Source: Apium graveolens (Eukaryota; Streptophyta; Magnoliopsida; Apiales; Apiaceae). From it: a stretch of 64,000 nt of DNA. Every line of letters starts with the position of its first letter. Positions within the stretch are counted from its first letter, which is position 1. Both the position numbers and the translations under genes were made by a program. Below the pieces are notes generated by a model. That model had not been told where the DNA came from. It searched no databases and was given only the letters and a program-made list of their open reading frames with translations. Shown piece after piece: positions 1 through 8,957 of this stretch. Location: the NCBI RefSeq assembly GCF_009905375.1, contig NC_133652.1, positions 117,727,471-117,791,470 on the forward strand. Reading direction: 5' to 3'.

Positions 1-610
1 CTTTGCATAGCTTAGCAAACTTTTGCAAAGTTTATCACTATAGAGCCAAATATTAGTCATCTACATAATTTGAACAATTAACTAGAGCAATTTACCATCC
101 TAAGAAGAGAGTTTTATCAACAGTACCTCTAGTGAAGTGATTCTCCAAAAGAAATGTGAATAAGGTGTATTCATACCAGGCTCCGTAGGTGCGTGCTTCA
201 GTCCATAGAGTGCTGTCAACAGATATGACACATAGGCTGGAAAATTTGGATCTTCAAATCCTGGAGGTTGAACTTACATAGACTTCTTCCTCCTAATTTC
301 CCATTTAGAAAATGCCACTCTTGACATCCATTTGATAGACTTTGAAATTGGCATGGGCTGCATGGGCTAGAAATATTCTGATGGCTTTCAAAGTCTTGCA
401 ACAAGGAAGAATATGTTTCATCAAAAATTCTATTCCCTCTTGCTGAGAATAGCCTTAGCAACCAGTCTGGCTTTATTCTTTATGATAATGCCATTTTCAT
501 CCATCTTGTTTCTGAATACCCACTTTGTGTCAATAGGACTCTTGTTCTTTGGTTTGGGTACCAGCTTCCAAACTTGGTTTCTCTCAAATTGGTTTAGCTC
601 TTCCTGCTAG
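1..610 (-). pseudogene. Copia reverse transcriptase, frameshifted and cut by window edge (element A)
   Basis: Minus-strand translation in shifting frames gives the hallmarks of copia RT in order: a QVWKLVP block with TKWVFRNK near 500-590, an ARLVAK block near 450, then FDETY, FLNGKL near 290, LYGLK near 190 and a YVDD-like active site near 60-75. Moving from block to block needs several frame changes. One G appears to be missing near 450 (a GGG run reads as GG), and further single-base changes lie near 190, 610 and 672. It continues the same polyprotein as the neighbouring integrase frame. No RT could be made from this copy. Confidence 0.85.
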
Positions 611-2452
611 CTAATATCCAATCTGGATCCAATAGAGCTTCTTCCACTTTCTTAGGTTCCTCCTGAGATAGAAACTACTGTACAGACATTCATCTTGAGT
701 AGCTCTTCTTGTTTGCACTTTAGATGATGCATCACCAGTGATCAGTTCAAAGGGATGATTCTTGGTCCATTTCCTTTGTGGTGGAAGATGTGCTCTAGAT
801 GAGGTGGCCTCAGTATTGTCATGATGTGAGACAGAGTGTTGACTAGTTGAAACTCCCCCTGAGTTGTTGGTCCTTTGCAGGGAACTTGGAGTTCTATCAA
901 CTGATGATGTAAATCGATTATCTGTTGATGAACTATGATCAACGGATGCTTCATTTTGTACTTCAACGGATGGTGCACTATGTCTTTCAACGGATACTGC
1001 ATTGCTTCTATCAATGGATGCAGTATTTTGTGCATTATCCAGGGGCATGTTTTGAATCCCTTTTGAAGTGTCATCTCCATCAGTCTCCTCTTCACTATCA
1101 TCACAATATATCTCAATATTGTCAAATTTGAGTCTCTCATTATGTCCCTCATCTGTTAGTCCATCAATCTTTTTATCATCAAACACAACATGCACAGATT
1201 CCATAACAGTGTTGGTTCTTAGATTGTAGACCCTATAAGATTTTCCAGCTGAATAACCAACAAATATTCCTTCATCAGCCTTTGCATCAAACTTCCCTTT
1301 ATGGTCAGATTGATTCCTCAGTATAAAGCATTTACATCCAAAGACATGAAGAAAGTTTAGAGTTGGTTTTCTTCTCTTGAACAACTGATAGGGAGTCATG
1401 CCTTTAGCTTGATTGATCAAAGAAATATTCTGAGTGAAGCAGGCACAATTAACAGCTTCAGCCCAGAAATATGTTGGTAACTTTGATTCTTCAAGCATTG
1501 TTCTGGCAGCTTCAATTAAAGATCTGTTCTTTCTTTCAACAACCCCATTTTGCTGAGGTGTTCTTGGAGCTGAGAACTCATGCATGATTCCATTTTCTTC
1601 ACAGAACAGCCTTAATGTCAAATTCTTGAACTCAGTTCCATTGTCACTCCTGATATTTCTAACCTTCAAGTCAGGATGATTGTTGACTTGCCTGATGTGA
1701 TTGATAATGATTTCACTTGCTTCATCCTTTGATCCAAGAAAACAGACCCATGAGAACTTAGAGAAATCATCTACAATCACTAAGCAATATCTTTTTCTTG
1801 CTATTGACAATACATTGACTGGTCCAAACAAATCCATATGTAGCAGCTGTAATGGTTCATCAATTGTTGTTTCAAGCTTCTTCTGAAATGATGCTTTCCT
1901 TTGTTTGCCTTTCTGACAAGCATCACACAGACCATCCCTTGAGAATTCAACAAGAGGAATTCCTCTTACTAAGTCCTTTTTGACTAGATCATTCATTGTT
2001 TTGAAATTCAAATGGGATAGCTTCTTGTGCCATAGCCAACTCTCAACTGAACTTGCTTTGCTGAAGAGACAAGTAATAGATTCTGCATCTGTAGAGTTGA
2101 AGTCAGCTAAGTACACATTTCCTTTTCTAACTCCAGTTAGAACCACTTTGTTGTCTTCCTTACTAGTGACAACACAGGCTTCAGAATTGAAGGAAACTGT
2201 ATTCCCTCTATCACATAGTTGACTGATACTCAGTAAGTTGTGCTTGAGACCATCAACTAATGCAACTTCTTCAATGATGACATTCCTTGTTGAAATCAAG
2301 CCATATCCCATAGTAAACCCTTTGCTGTCATCTCCAAAGGTTATGCTGGGGCCAGCTCTCTCTTTAAACTCTGTGAGCAGGGAGAAATCTCCAGTCATGT
2401 GTCTTGAACAGCCACTGTCCAAGTACCATAGATTTCTTCTATTTTCCTGCAC
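611..2452 (-). CDS. Copia protease-integrase part of pol (element A)
   Basis: About 613 codons, read from a non-ATG codon at 2452, so the start is arbitrary. The N-terminus has the aspartic-protease block WYLDSGCSRHMTG (D-S-G catalytic triplet). Next comes the GAG-pre-integrase zinc finger (residues about 140-190, H-x-H and C-x2-C as in HKKLSHL and CDACQKG). The integrase core follows with all three acidic residues: D in HMDLFGP, D in IRSDNGTEF and E in NGVVERKN. A variable, serine-rich tail (residues about 450-560) holds repeated SVD/SVE words encoded by a recurrent 10-base motif. The frame differs from gag, which ends just upstream at 2466; in intact relatives the two are joined or separated by a single stop, so this may be a lesion. 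The far end runs out of frame near 672 and stops at 611. Confidence 0.88.
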   Translation of the reverse strand: MQENRRNLWYLDSGCSRHMTGDFSLLTEFKERAGPSITFGDDSKGFTMGYGLISTRNVIIEEVALVDGLKHNLLSISQLCDRGNTVSFNSEACVVTSKEDNKVVLTGVRKGNVYLADFNSTDAESITCLFSKASSVESWLWHKKLSHLNFKTMNDLVKKDLVRGIPLVEFSRDGLCDACQKGKQRKASFQKKLETTIDEPLQLLHMDLFGPVNVLSIARKRYCLVIVDDFSKFSWVCFLGSKDEASEIIINHIRQVNNHPDLKVRNIRSDNGTEFKNLTLRLFCEENGIMHEFSAPRTPQQNGVVERKNRSLIEAARTMLEESKLPTYFWAEAVNCACFTQNISLINQAKGMTPYQLFKRRKPTLNFLHVFGCKCFILRNQSDHKGKFDAKADEGIFVGYSAGKSYRVYNLRTNTVMESVHVVFDDKKIDGLTDEGHNERLKFDNIEIYCDDSEEETDGDDTSKGIQNMPLDNAQNTASIDRSNAVSVERHSAPSVEVQNEASVDHSSSTDNRFTSSVDRTPSSLQRTNNSGGVSTSQHSVSHHDNTEATSSRAHLPPQRKWTKNHPFELITGDASSKVQTRRATQDECLYSSFYLRRNLRKWKKLYWIQIGY

Positions 2453-2465
2453 ACCACAAAATCAA

Positions 2466-4880
2466 TCAATTTGATTTTGGTACCCAAGTTTCCTTGGGTC
2501 CATTCTTGTTAGCCTTTCTCCTAGACTTCATTCCTCCTGCATCTTTAGACTTAGGTGAGTTTGAGTCAACCTTGGTCTTAGATGTGGTTGGTTGAGGTGT
2601 AGGGTTAGTCACAACATTATCCATCACATTTATAGAATTATTAGGCATGGATTGTGCATACATGTTATTCCACATTGGCATATTGTATGGCATTTGAGGC
2701 ATACTGAATGCAGCAAGATAAGGATTGTTAAAATATGGCATGTTTGCAAAATGTGCATAAGGATTTTGTTGAGACATAACAGGCATAGCATGTAGAGGTG
2801 ATACAGACATGTTAGGCATGGAAGAGGGTACAGTTATGGGAGATTTCTTAATAGATTTACAGTTAGCAGATAGATGATTAACACTACTACAATGCACACA
2901 GCTTTTTCTAGGAGCATACTTGTCAGGTGTGTAATTGTTATGTTTGTTAACTCCTACCTTCCCATTTCTGTTGGATTTCCTTTTGGATTCCTTTTTATCC
3001 TCAACCATCTTGAGCCTATTGTTTAACTGTTCTAAGGTCATGTGCCCTACATTCACCTTTCTGACATCTTTGGATGTGCTTGCTCCTTCTTTGACAAAGT
3101 TCTTTGAAGTTGAACCAAACTTTTTGTTGAGTTTCTTTAGATTTTCTCTTTTAGAAACATCTGCCTGTTTTAATTGAGGAACCTTCAACGGATGTTCCTT
3201 TTCTTCCTTCAACGGATAACTTTCATCATCCGTTGATTCCACATCCGTTGACAGTCCATCAATTAATTCCAGTTTCTTTTTATTTTTATCCCAGGCAGTT
3301 TTACAGAATGATTCAATTCCTTGGACTTTGGCAATTTGAGCACTTACATCCCTAGATGTTTTCCAGGCTTTAATCACCTCTTGCTCTTTCTCTAATTGAT
3401 TGGAAAGTATTTCTACTTTCTTAACAGATTCAGCTAGTTCATTTTCAACAGATATACAATGCAATTTGGTTTTCTCTAGGTCAATCAACTTATTTTCTAA
3501 CACAGTATTTCTATTACTTAAAAACAGATTGTTCTCTTTGATCCTACTATTTTCTTTAGCAAGAGATTTAAGAGACACACGCAAATGATACAATTCAGTA
3601 GACATGTCATTGAAAGCATCATTGCACTCTTCTTTAGTAAGCTGTGTTAAATCAGTAGTGATTACCTGATTGCTTGATGAACTAACTTCGTTTTCTTCAG
3701 AATCAGCCATGAGAGCAAGGTTGACATAATCCACATCTTCATCCTCTTCATCTCCATCAGCTGCCCAGTCCTTTTCTTGAGTAATGAAAGCCCTTTCCTT
3801 CTGTTTGAGTAGATCAAAATATTTCTTTTTGTAATCTACTTGTTCAAATTTCTTCTTTTCAGAGGTTGGCTTTCTGCACTCACTTGCAAAGTGTCCACTT
3901 ATACCACAGTTAAAACACTTGAACTTGGATTTGTCCACCATGTTCTTATAGGGTTTAGTGGCTCTAGTGTTTTTCCTGAACTTCATCTTTGCAAATCTCC
4001 TGGACAGAAATGCAAGATGCTCATCAATACCATCAGAGTCATCTTGACTGGAGTTGTCTTCATTTTCAGCAACTTGCTCTTTACCCTTGTCTGATTCTGG
4101 ATTTCTTACACCATCTTTGGAGCTTGATGTAGATCTCACAGTTTCTTTTCTGCATTCTTTCTCATTTTCAGCTACCAATGCAACTGAACCTCCTTTCTTT
4201 CTCCCCCTCTCCAATACCTCATCCTGTTCCAACTCTAGTTCATAAGTCTTCAAGATTCCATATAATCTTTCAAGAGTAAAGTCCTTATAATCCTGAGAGT
4301 TTCTTAAGGAAACAGTCATGGGTTTCCATTCCTTTGGTAAGGATCTCAAAAATTTAAGATTTGAATCCTTCACCTGGTACACTCTACCATACAGCTTCAG
4401 TCCATTCAACAGCTTTTGGAATCTATTAAATGTGTCATTTAAAGATTCATTCTCTTCAAAATGAAAGTACTCATACTGTTGAATAAGAAGCTGCATTTTG
4501 TTCTCTTTTACTTGTTCTGTACCTTCACACAGCAACTGAACTGTGTCCCAAACCTCTTTGGCAGTTGAACAATTTATCACATTATCAAACATATCCTTGT
4601 CAAGACCATTAAACAAAATGTTCATAGCCTTCTTATCCTTGTGGACTTCTTCTGTGTCTTCCATTGTCCATTCTGCTCTAGGTTTTGGAATGGATTGACC
4701 AACAGCAATTGTGGCCGTAGCAACTGTGGCTACTTTGTGGGGAATGTGAGGACCATTCTCAATGCAGTTTACATAACCTTCATCTTGGGAGAGTAGATGA
4801 AGGTGCATTTTCACCTTCCAGTGGTGATAACTGTCTTTGTCAAGAACTGGGATCTTTACTCCAATATCATTCTTACTCAT
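2466..4880 (-). CDS. Copia gag with CCHC zinc knuckle (element A)
   Basis: An uninterrupted 804-codon frame from ATG at 4880. The first 230 residues match plant copia gag (UBN2/DUF4219 type): a conserved W near residue 21, the block KEVWDTVQ, and the LRSLPKEW segment. A CCHC zinc knuckle (CFNCGISGHFASEC) lies near residue 320, binding retroelement RNA. The middle (about 430-530) is Leu/Lys/Glu rich and looks coiled-coil. A second C/H-rich block (CVHCSSVNHLSANC) lies near 670, followed by a Met/Pro/Asn-rich tail. Length exceeds ordinary copia gag (300-400 residues) and fits SIRE-type elements. ATG lies only about 60 bases from the LTR. The product would form virus-like particles in the cytoplasm. 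Open over its full length, unlike RT of the same element. Confidence 0.88.
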   Translation of the reverse strand: MSKNDIGVKIPVLDKDSYHHWKVKMHLHLLSQDEGYVNCIENGPHIPHKVATVATATIAVGQSIPKPRAEWTMEDTEEVHKDKKAMNILFNGLDKDMFDNVINCSTAKEVWDTVQLLCEGTEQVKENKMQLLIQQYEYFHFEENESLNDTFNRFQKLLNGLKLYGRVYQVKDSNLKFLRSLPKEWKPMTVSLRNSQDYKDFTLERLYGILKTYELELEQDEVLERGRKKGGSVALVAENEKECRKETVRSTSSSKDGVRNPESDKGKEQVAENEDNSSQDDSDGIDEHLAFLSRRFAKMKFRKNTRATKPYKNMVDKSKFKCFNCGISGHFASECRKPTSEKKKFEQVDYKKKYFDLLKQKERAFITQEKDWAADGDEEDEDVDYVNLALMADSEENEVSSSSNQVITTDLTQLTKEECNDAFNDMSTELYHLRVSLKSLAKENSRIKENNLFLSNRNTVLENKLIDLEKTKLHCISVENELAESVKKVEILSNQLEKEQEVIKAWKTSRDVSAQIAKVQGIESFCKTAWDKNKKKLELIDGLSTDVESTDDESYPLKEEKEHPLKVPQLKQADVSKRENLKKLNKKFGSTSKNFVKEGASTSKDVRKVNVGHMTLEQLNNRLKMVEDKKESKRKSNRNGKVGVNKHNNYTPDKYAPRKSCVHCSSVNHLSANCKSIKKSPITVPSSMPNMSVSPLHAMPVMSQQNPYAHFANMPYFNNPYLAAFSMPQMPYNMPMWNNMYAQSMPNNSINVMDNVVTNPTPQPTTSKTKVDSNSPKSKDAGGMKSRRKANKNGPKETWVPKSN

Positions 4881-4927
4881 CTTTGTTAGATTCCAAGATC
4901 TTTAAACTCTTTGTGTGTCAAGAGCTT

Positions 4928-4939
4928 GCTCTGATACCA
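4928..4939 (-). other. Primer-binding site of element A (initiator tRNA-Met)
   Basis: Minus-strand TGGTATCAGAGC lies two bases inside the LTR edge. It is the usual complement of the 3' end of plant initiator tRNA-Met and fixes the LTR boundary and the element's orientation. Confidence 0.9.
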
Positions 4940-4941
4940 AT

Positions 4942-6020
4942 TGTTATTCCTAGAGGACTAATAATGAGATTTACAGAAGGGGGGTTGAATGTAAATCTCA
5001 AAACTTTTTCAGGTTTTGAGAAGTTTATTAAAGCAGTGTGTTCTAGATGAACAAGTGTATGAATTGCTTTGAGCTAATGCAGACAGATATATATTCAAAC
5101 ACAAAATGTAAAGAACACAACAAACTTTAAAAACTTTTCTGGTGGATTTGTTGTTCCACCAGAGATGGTATATTAGAAAATCTGTGTTCAACAATGTTGA
5201 TCACAGCTGCATCCTAGTACAAACTAGATGAATTTTCTCTCAAGATATTTCTTAACAGCTCTGGAAAATCTCTCTCTAATTACTAGCTTCTTCTTGGTTT
5301 ATATATTACCAAGTGTACAAGTGAAAAACAATATAAAATTACAATAGTAAAATAAGTTCTTCACTTGCTTCTTTTCCTGTTCACTCCAGTACTTTGTTGA
5401 CTATTGCATCTTTGTACTAAAGAAGAACGGCTGCTTTTTCTGTTGATCCTGAAATTCGGCTGCCACATCTCAGTTTTCTCTGTCAACCCATGTGCCTCTG
5501 TCTGTAGGTACAACTACCACTTATCAACGGCTAATTAGCAGAACATCCGTTGAAGCTTTCATCCGTTAATGACTTCATCCGTTGAAGGATGTTATCCGTT
5601 GAAACTTTCATCCGTTGATGCATTTATCCGTTGATGCTCTCATCCGTTGAAGGATGTTATCCGTTGAAGCTTTAGAGACATCCGTTGAAGCTTAGCTTCT
5701 CATCCGTTGAAGGTCTTTAAGTCATCCGTTGATACCACTTCATTTATACAAAATTACAAGGCATGAAATATTTACAATTGGCCTTCCTATCTGCATATCA
5801 TCTAGTAGTCAACATGACTTATAGTTTCTCTCAACTTCTAAGAATTACATTTTAAATACAGAGACTGAAATATGCTACAATACTAGACTTATTTCTAAGT
5901 AAAGCTACACCATCAACGGATAGCCAAAGTGGTCTTATCCGTTGAGGCTACTGACACTAAATTTCTACTTAAGTATTTTGTTAAACATATCATCAAACTA
6001 ATGCACATATATTCCTAACA
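4942..6020 (-). repeat. 5' LTR of copia element A
   Basis: On the plus strand it begins TGTTATTCCTAG and ends ATTCCTAACA, giving a short inverted terminal repeat and the TG...CA ends of an LTR; the primer-binding site abuts it. Length is 1079 bp. It holds no coding frame of note. The region 5520-5946 is packed with copies of the word CATCCGTTGA (listed separately). Confidence 0.88.
5520..5946. repeat. Cluster of the 10-base word CATCCGTTGA in the LTR of element A
   Basis: I count about 13 copies or one-base variants of (C/T)ATCCGTTGA: eleven close together between about 5544 and 5735, plus a head-to-head pair (TCAACGGATA and TATCCGTTGA) near 5912-5946. Spacing is irregular (roughly 13-30 bases), so this is not a simple tandem satellite. 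The same word occurs in gag (3185, 3209, 3227, 3242) and in the pol tail (939, 963, 987, 1011 with one change). Confidence 0.9.
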
Positions 6021-7304
6021 TTAATGATATAATAATGTAAACTAAGTAATAAAAATAATAGAATTTATAATAGAAACATCAATAAATTTATATTAGAAAA
6101 TAGAACAAAACGTAAGAAAATTTCAATTATTTTTAAATTCGAATAAAATTTATTAATCCAAATTTCTATGTTATAGGAAATGTGATAAAATGATTAATGG
6201 ATGTGAACTGTATTAACAACTTTATATAAGTATATAAATGGCCTAACATATATAACTGTTTTTATAATACTTATACTTATAATATAGCAGGACTAAACTA
6301 CCCTCAACCCATGTGATAAATAAAAGAAAGTAAAACAATAGCAACCATTGGATGAAAAAAAATAGATGATGAGAATTAGGTCTCCAAGTCTCCAACTAAA
6401 ATAGGTCTCCACTGAATTTTTCTCATAATTATAATGTTTTCTTTTAATGAGAACTAACACATTTTTACCCCCTCCCCCAAAACCTTTACTATTTTAGATT
6501 TTTTATGATTTTCTTATAAAAATCGGAAGTAAATCCCAACCATAATAAATTTATTTATCAAATTTTGTTTCGTGATAGGTCAATTTAAATATAATTATGC
6601 GACAAATATAAGTCATTCGCAAAATACTTGTTGGACTAATAATACTTGGTCGCCATATGATTCACATTTCACCTATTTTTTATTATGATCTATCACAAAA
6701 CACGGCTACAACATATTTTTTATTAAATATTTTTTGAAATATACCTGTGCAAAGCACGGCTACAATCTAGTTTGATAAAATAGTTGGTGTACATGCTAAA
6801 AATTTCCTAAATTTGCAGTAATTTCAGTGCAACATAAGTGGACTTTGAACAAAAGTTCCGCATATTACAGCCGATTCCAACGTGTATTGTTGACTGAATA
6901 TTGATTGATACCTTTGTTTTCAACATGATTTCGATGTAAAAAAAATTGTCATGAAACTTTATTTATATTAAACAAGAAAAATGTTAAAATTGAAAAAAAA
7001 AACTTCTCTCCAATATTAGGGTGACATGATTTAATTAAATATTTATTTAAAAAACTAAAAAAAACCTTGCAGATATAAATGTGCTCTGTCAATTTAAAAA
7101 GGACGAGACGAAACAAAACCAAGTAAAACATAAAAAATAAAAATGTGTTCAATAATTGGGTAGTAGAAGGTCTTCCATTTCAACGGGAAATGTGCGCAAT
7201 TATTAGTATGAGATCGTGACTATTCAAGTGGTCTTTCCAAGCGGGTCTCTTTAGTAACGTATTTGAGTTAAAATATATTTTTAAAATATATTTATATCTA
7301 TCCA
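6021..7304. other. AT-rich non-coding DNA between elements A and the Helitron-like unit
   Basis: No coding frame longer than 70 codons and no recognisable domain. The only structured feature I can point to is a Helitron-like 3' end at 6741-6771. A 12-base phrase (GCAC/ACACGGCTACAA) occurs near 6701 and again near 6754, suggesting a decayed repeat. Confidence 0.5.
6741..6771 (+). mobile_element. Helitron-like 3' terminus (hairpin plus CTAGT)
   Basis: A small hairpin GTGC-AAA-GCAC is followed 12 bases later by CTAG and then T. Helitrons end with a short hairpin about 10-12 bases before CTRR and insert between A and T. The left end (a TC after an A) was not found; it could be beyond element A. 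Suggestive only. Confidence 0.45.
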
Positions 7305-7559
7305 TCTATATTATTATATGAAAAACGGTGGTCTTGTCACCATAATTATATTAATATTTAAAATAAAATACTCTCATAAATTGATTATTATTTACAATAT
7401 AATTATATAAATACAAATAAAAGTGTAATATGTCTAATGATTTTGATTTAAATAAAATTATACTATTGATCCAATCATAAATAAAAAAATAAAAATAACT
7501 TATGTATAATTAGTTAGATTTGCAGACTCAGATTAAAATTAAAAAATAAAGAATGGTAA

Positions 7560-8550
7560 AAATTGAATACAAATTCGTTTGGTCGATATAATGTCATGAG
7601 GCTAAAACAAAAAAATAAACGAGTTAAAACAAAATAAATTGAAATTAAATACGTTTGGCAGATATAATATCATTAGACTAAAATAAAATTATGCATATTA
7701 TCAATTCGGTCTAAAACATAATAATATTCATTCTGGACTAAAATGAAATTAAATAAAAAAATAAAATATAATTAGCTGGATTTGGTTGACATAACGGGTT
7801 GAGACTGAAACTAAGATTTGTTATACTAGGCTAAAACAATATAATAAATACTACCTAGCTAAAAATAGTTTATTAAACCGGCCTATAACATAATGCGTTG
7901 GTCAATATATTATCATCAGAATGAAACAAAATATATTATTTGTTCGGCTTAAAATAAAATTAAAAACAAGCTAAAGGTAATTAGATGGTTGATATAACGG
8001 GCTTAAGCCAAAAACAAAATAATGTATATTATTGATAACGCTAAAATTAAAATTAAATTCAAACAAAAGGTAATTCTTATATTATTAATATGTATTAAAA
8101 TAAAATTAAAGTCTACATAATTCGTTGTTAGGTACGTTTAGAATTGTGGGATAACTCGGATGCAACCCCAAATATTAAATTAGATTACACCGTAAAATAT
8201 TTGGGTTTATATAATTATGGGTTTTTTCAATTTCTATTATATCCAAAACTATTTTAATAAAATAAAAATAGAGATGATTCGTTAGTTAGTATAATTGTGT
8301 CGCACTAAAATAAGTTAAAAATGCTATTCATCTGGGCTAAAAAAATATAATTAATTCATGACAAATCAAAATTAAAATAAGAAAATAACTATACAAGCTA
8401 AAAAAATTTGTACTTTTATTCGGGTTAACATAAATTTTTATTATTGATACATAAACTTTTTATCATTGATCCAGGTTTAAACAAACCAAATCAAAATAAA
8501 TTTGAATATAATTAGTTAGATTTGTTCGGTATAGAAAAGTAAAGATAATT
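7560..8550. repeat. Degenerate AT-rich repeat phrases
   Basis: Phrases resembling 'TTNGTTNGNCGATATAAYG' followed by 'CTAAAAYAAAATAA' recur about every 60-100 bases (for example near 7577, 7650, 7785, 7890, 7985 and 8280). Copies are too diverged to fix a period by eye. Confidence 0.4.
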
Positions 8551-8674
8551 CGTTTATTATTGGTGTGAGCTTAAATTTATATTTTAATTAAAAAATAATT
8601 ATTTCTTGTAAACACACCTATCAATTTTAACAAAACTAAAATTTTCAATCAGTGATATTTTTTTAAAAATTAAA

Positions 8675-8679
8675 ATTTC
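8675..8679. repeat. Target site duplication of element B (left copy, ATTTC)
   Basis: ATTTC immediately precedes the LTR of B here and follows the far LTR at 39437-39441. The two copies lie 30.8 kb apart and frame one insertion. Confidence 0.85.
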
Positions 8680-8957
8680 TGTGACGTCCTCAACCCCATG
8701 GTCAGGTGTTGATGTCATCAACAATCACCATAACAAACATTATATAATCAATTCCAAGATAGAATATAAATACGACCCCTTTTTTCCAAGATCTTTTCCA
8801 GGTTTAAGTATGCCTTAGGTTACAACTATTACAACTCAACTAATTATAACAATCCTGACATAACTAACCTAACGCAGCAACTCAACAGACCATCTTTGGT
8901 CCAGCACAACTACCTCAGAGGAGCCTGACACGAAAGGAGCTGGAACTCTGCCCTGAC
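8680..8957 (-). repeat. Left LTR of element B, first segment (before insertion C)
   Basis: Matches 37204-37481 almost base for base, starting TGTGACGTCCTC. It is cut at 8957 after CTGAC, where element C begins. Confidence 0.93.

Larger units (their letters stand above)
1..6020 (-). mobile_element. Ty1/copia LTR retrotransposon A (SIRE-like), left end outside window
   Basis: Read on the minus strand the order is 5' LTR (4942-6020), primer-binding site, gag, protease-integrase, reverse transcriptase, which is the copia order (integrase before RT). The element leaves the window inside RT, so RNase H and the 3' LTR are not visible. Gag and protease-integrase are long and open, but the RT part has several small frame breaks. 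The SIRE/Maximus assignment is an inference from the long gag with a coiled-coil-like middle, the LTR of about 1.08 kb and the wording of the integrase; I could not run a tree. Both faces of the LTR end in TGTTA/TAACA. The 5 bases after the LTR are TTAAT, but the matching duplication lies outside the window. Confidence 0.9.
7305..8679 (+). mobile_element. Left part of a possible non-autonomous Helitron, split by element B
   Basis: Begins A|TCTATATTATTATATG, the kind of 5' end seen in plant Helitrons (TC after an A). The body is AT-rich with no gene. Between about 7560 and 8550 it contains degenerate, repeated phrases (an ATTCGTTTGGTCGATATAA-like core followed by a GGCTAAAACAAAATAA-like stretch). 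It is interrupted at 8679 by the gypsy element B; the DNA that resumes on the other side of B ends in a hairpin 133 bases later. The Helitron reading is an inference. Confidence 0.4.

Noticed and set aside
5520..5735. CRISPR-like array
   Set aside because: The repeated word is only 10 bases, spacing is irregular, it recurs in coding parts, and the context is a plant LTR.
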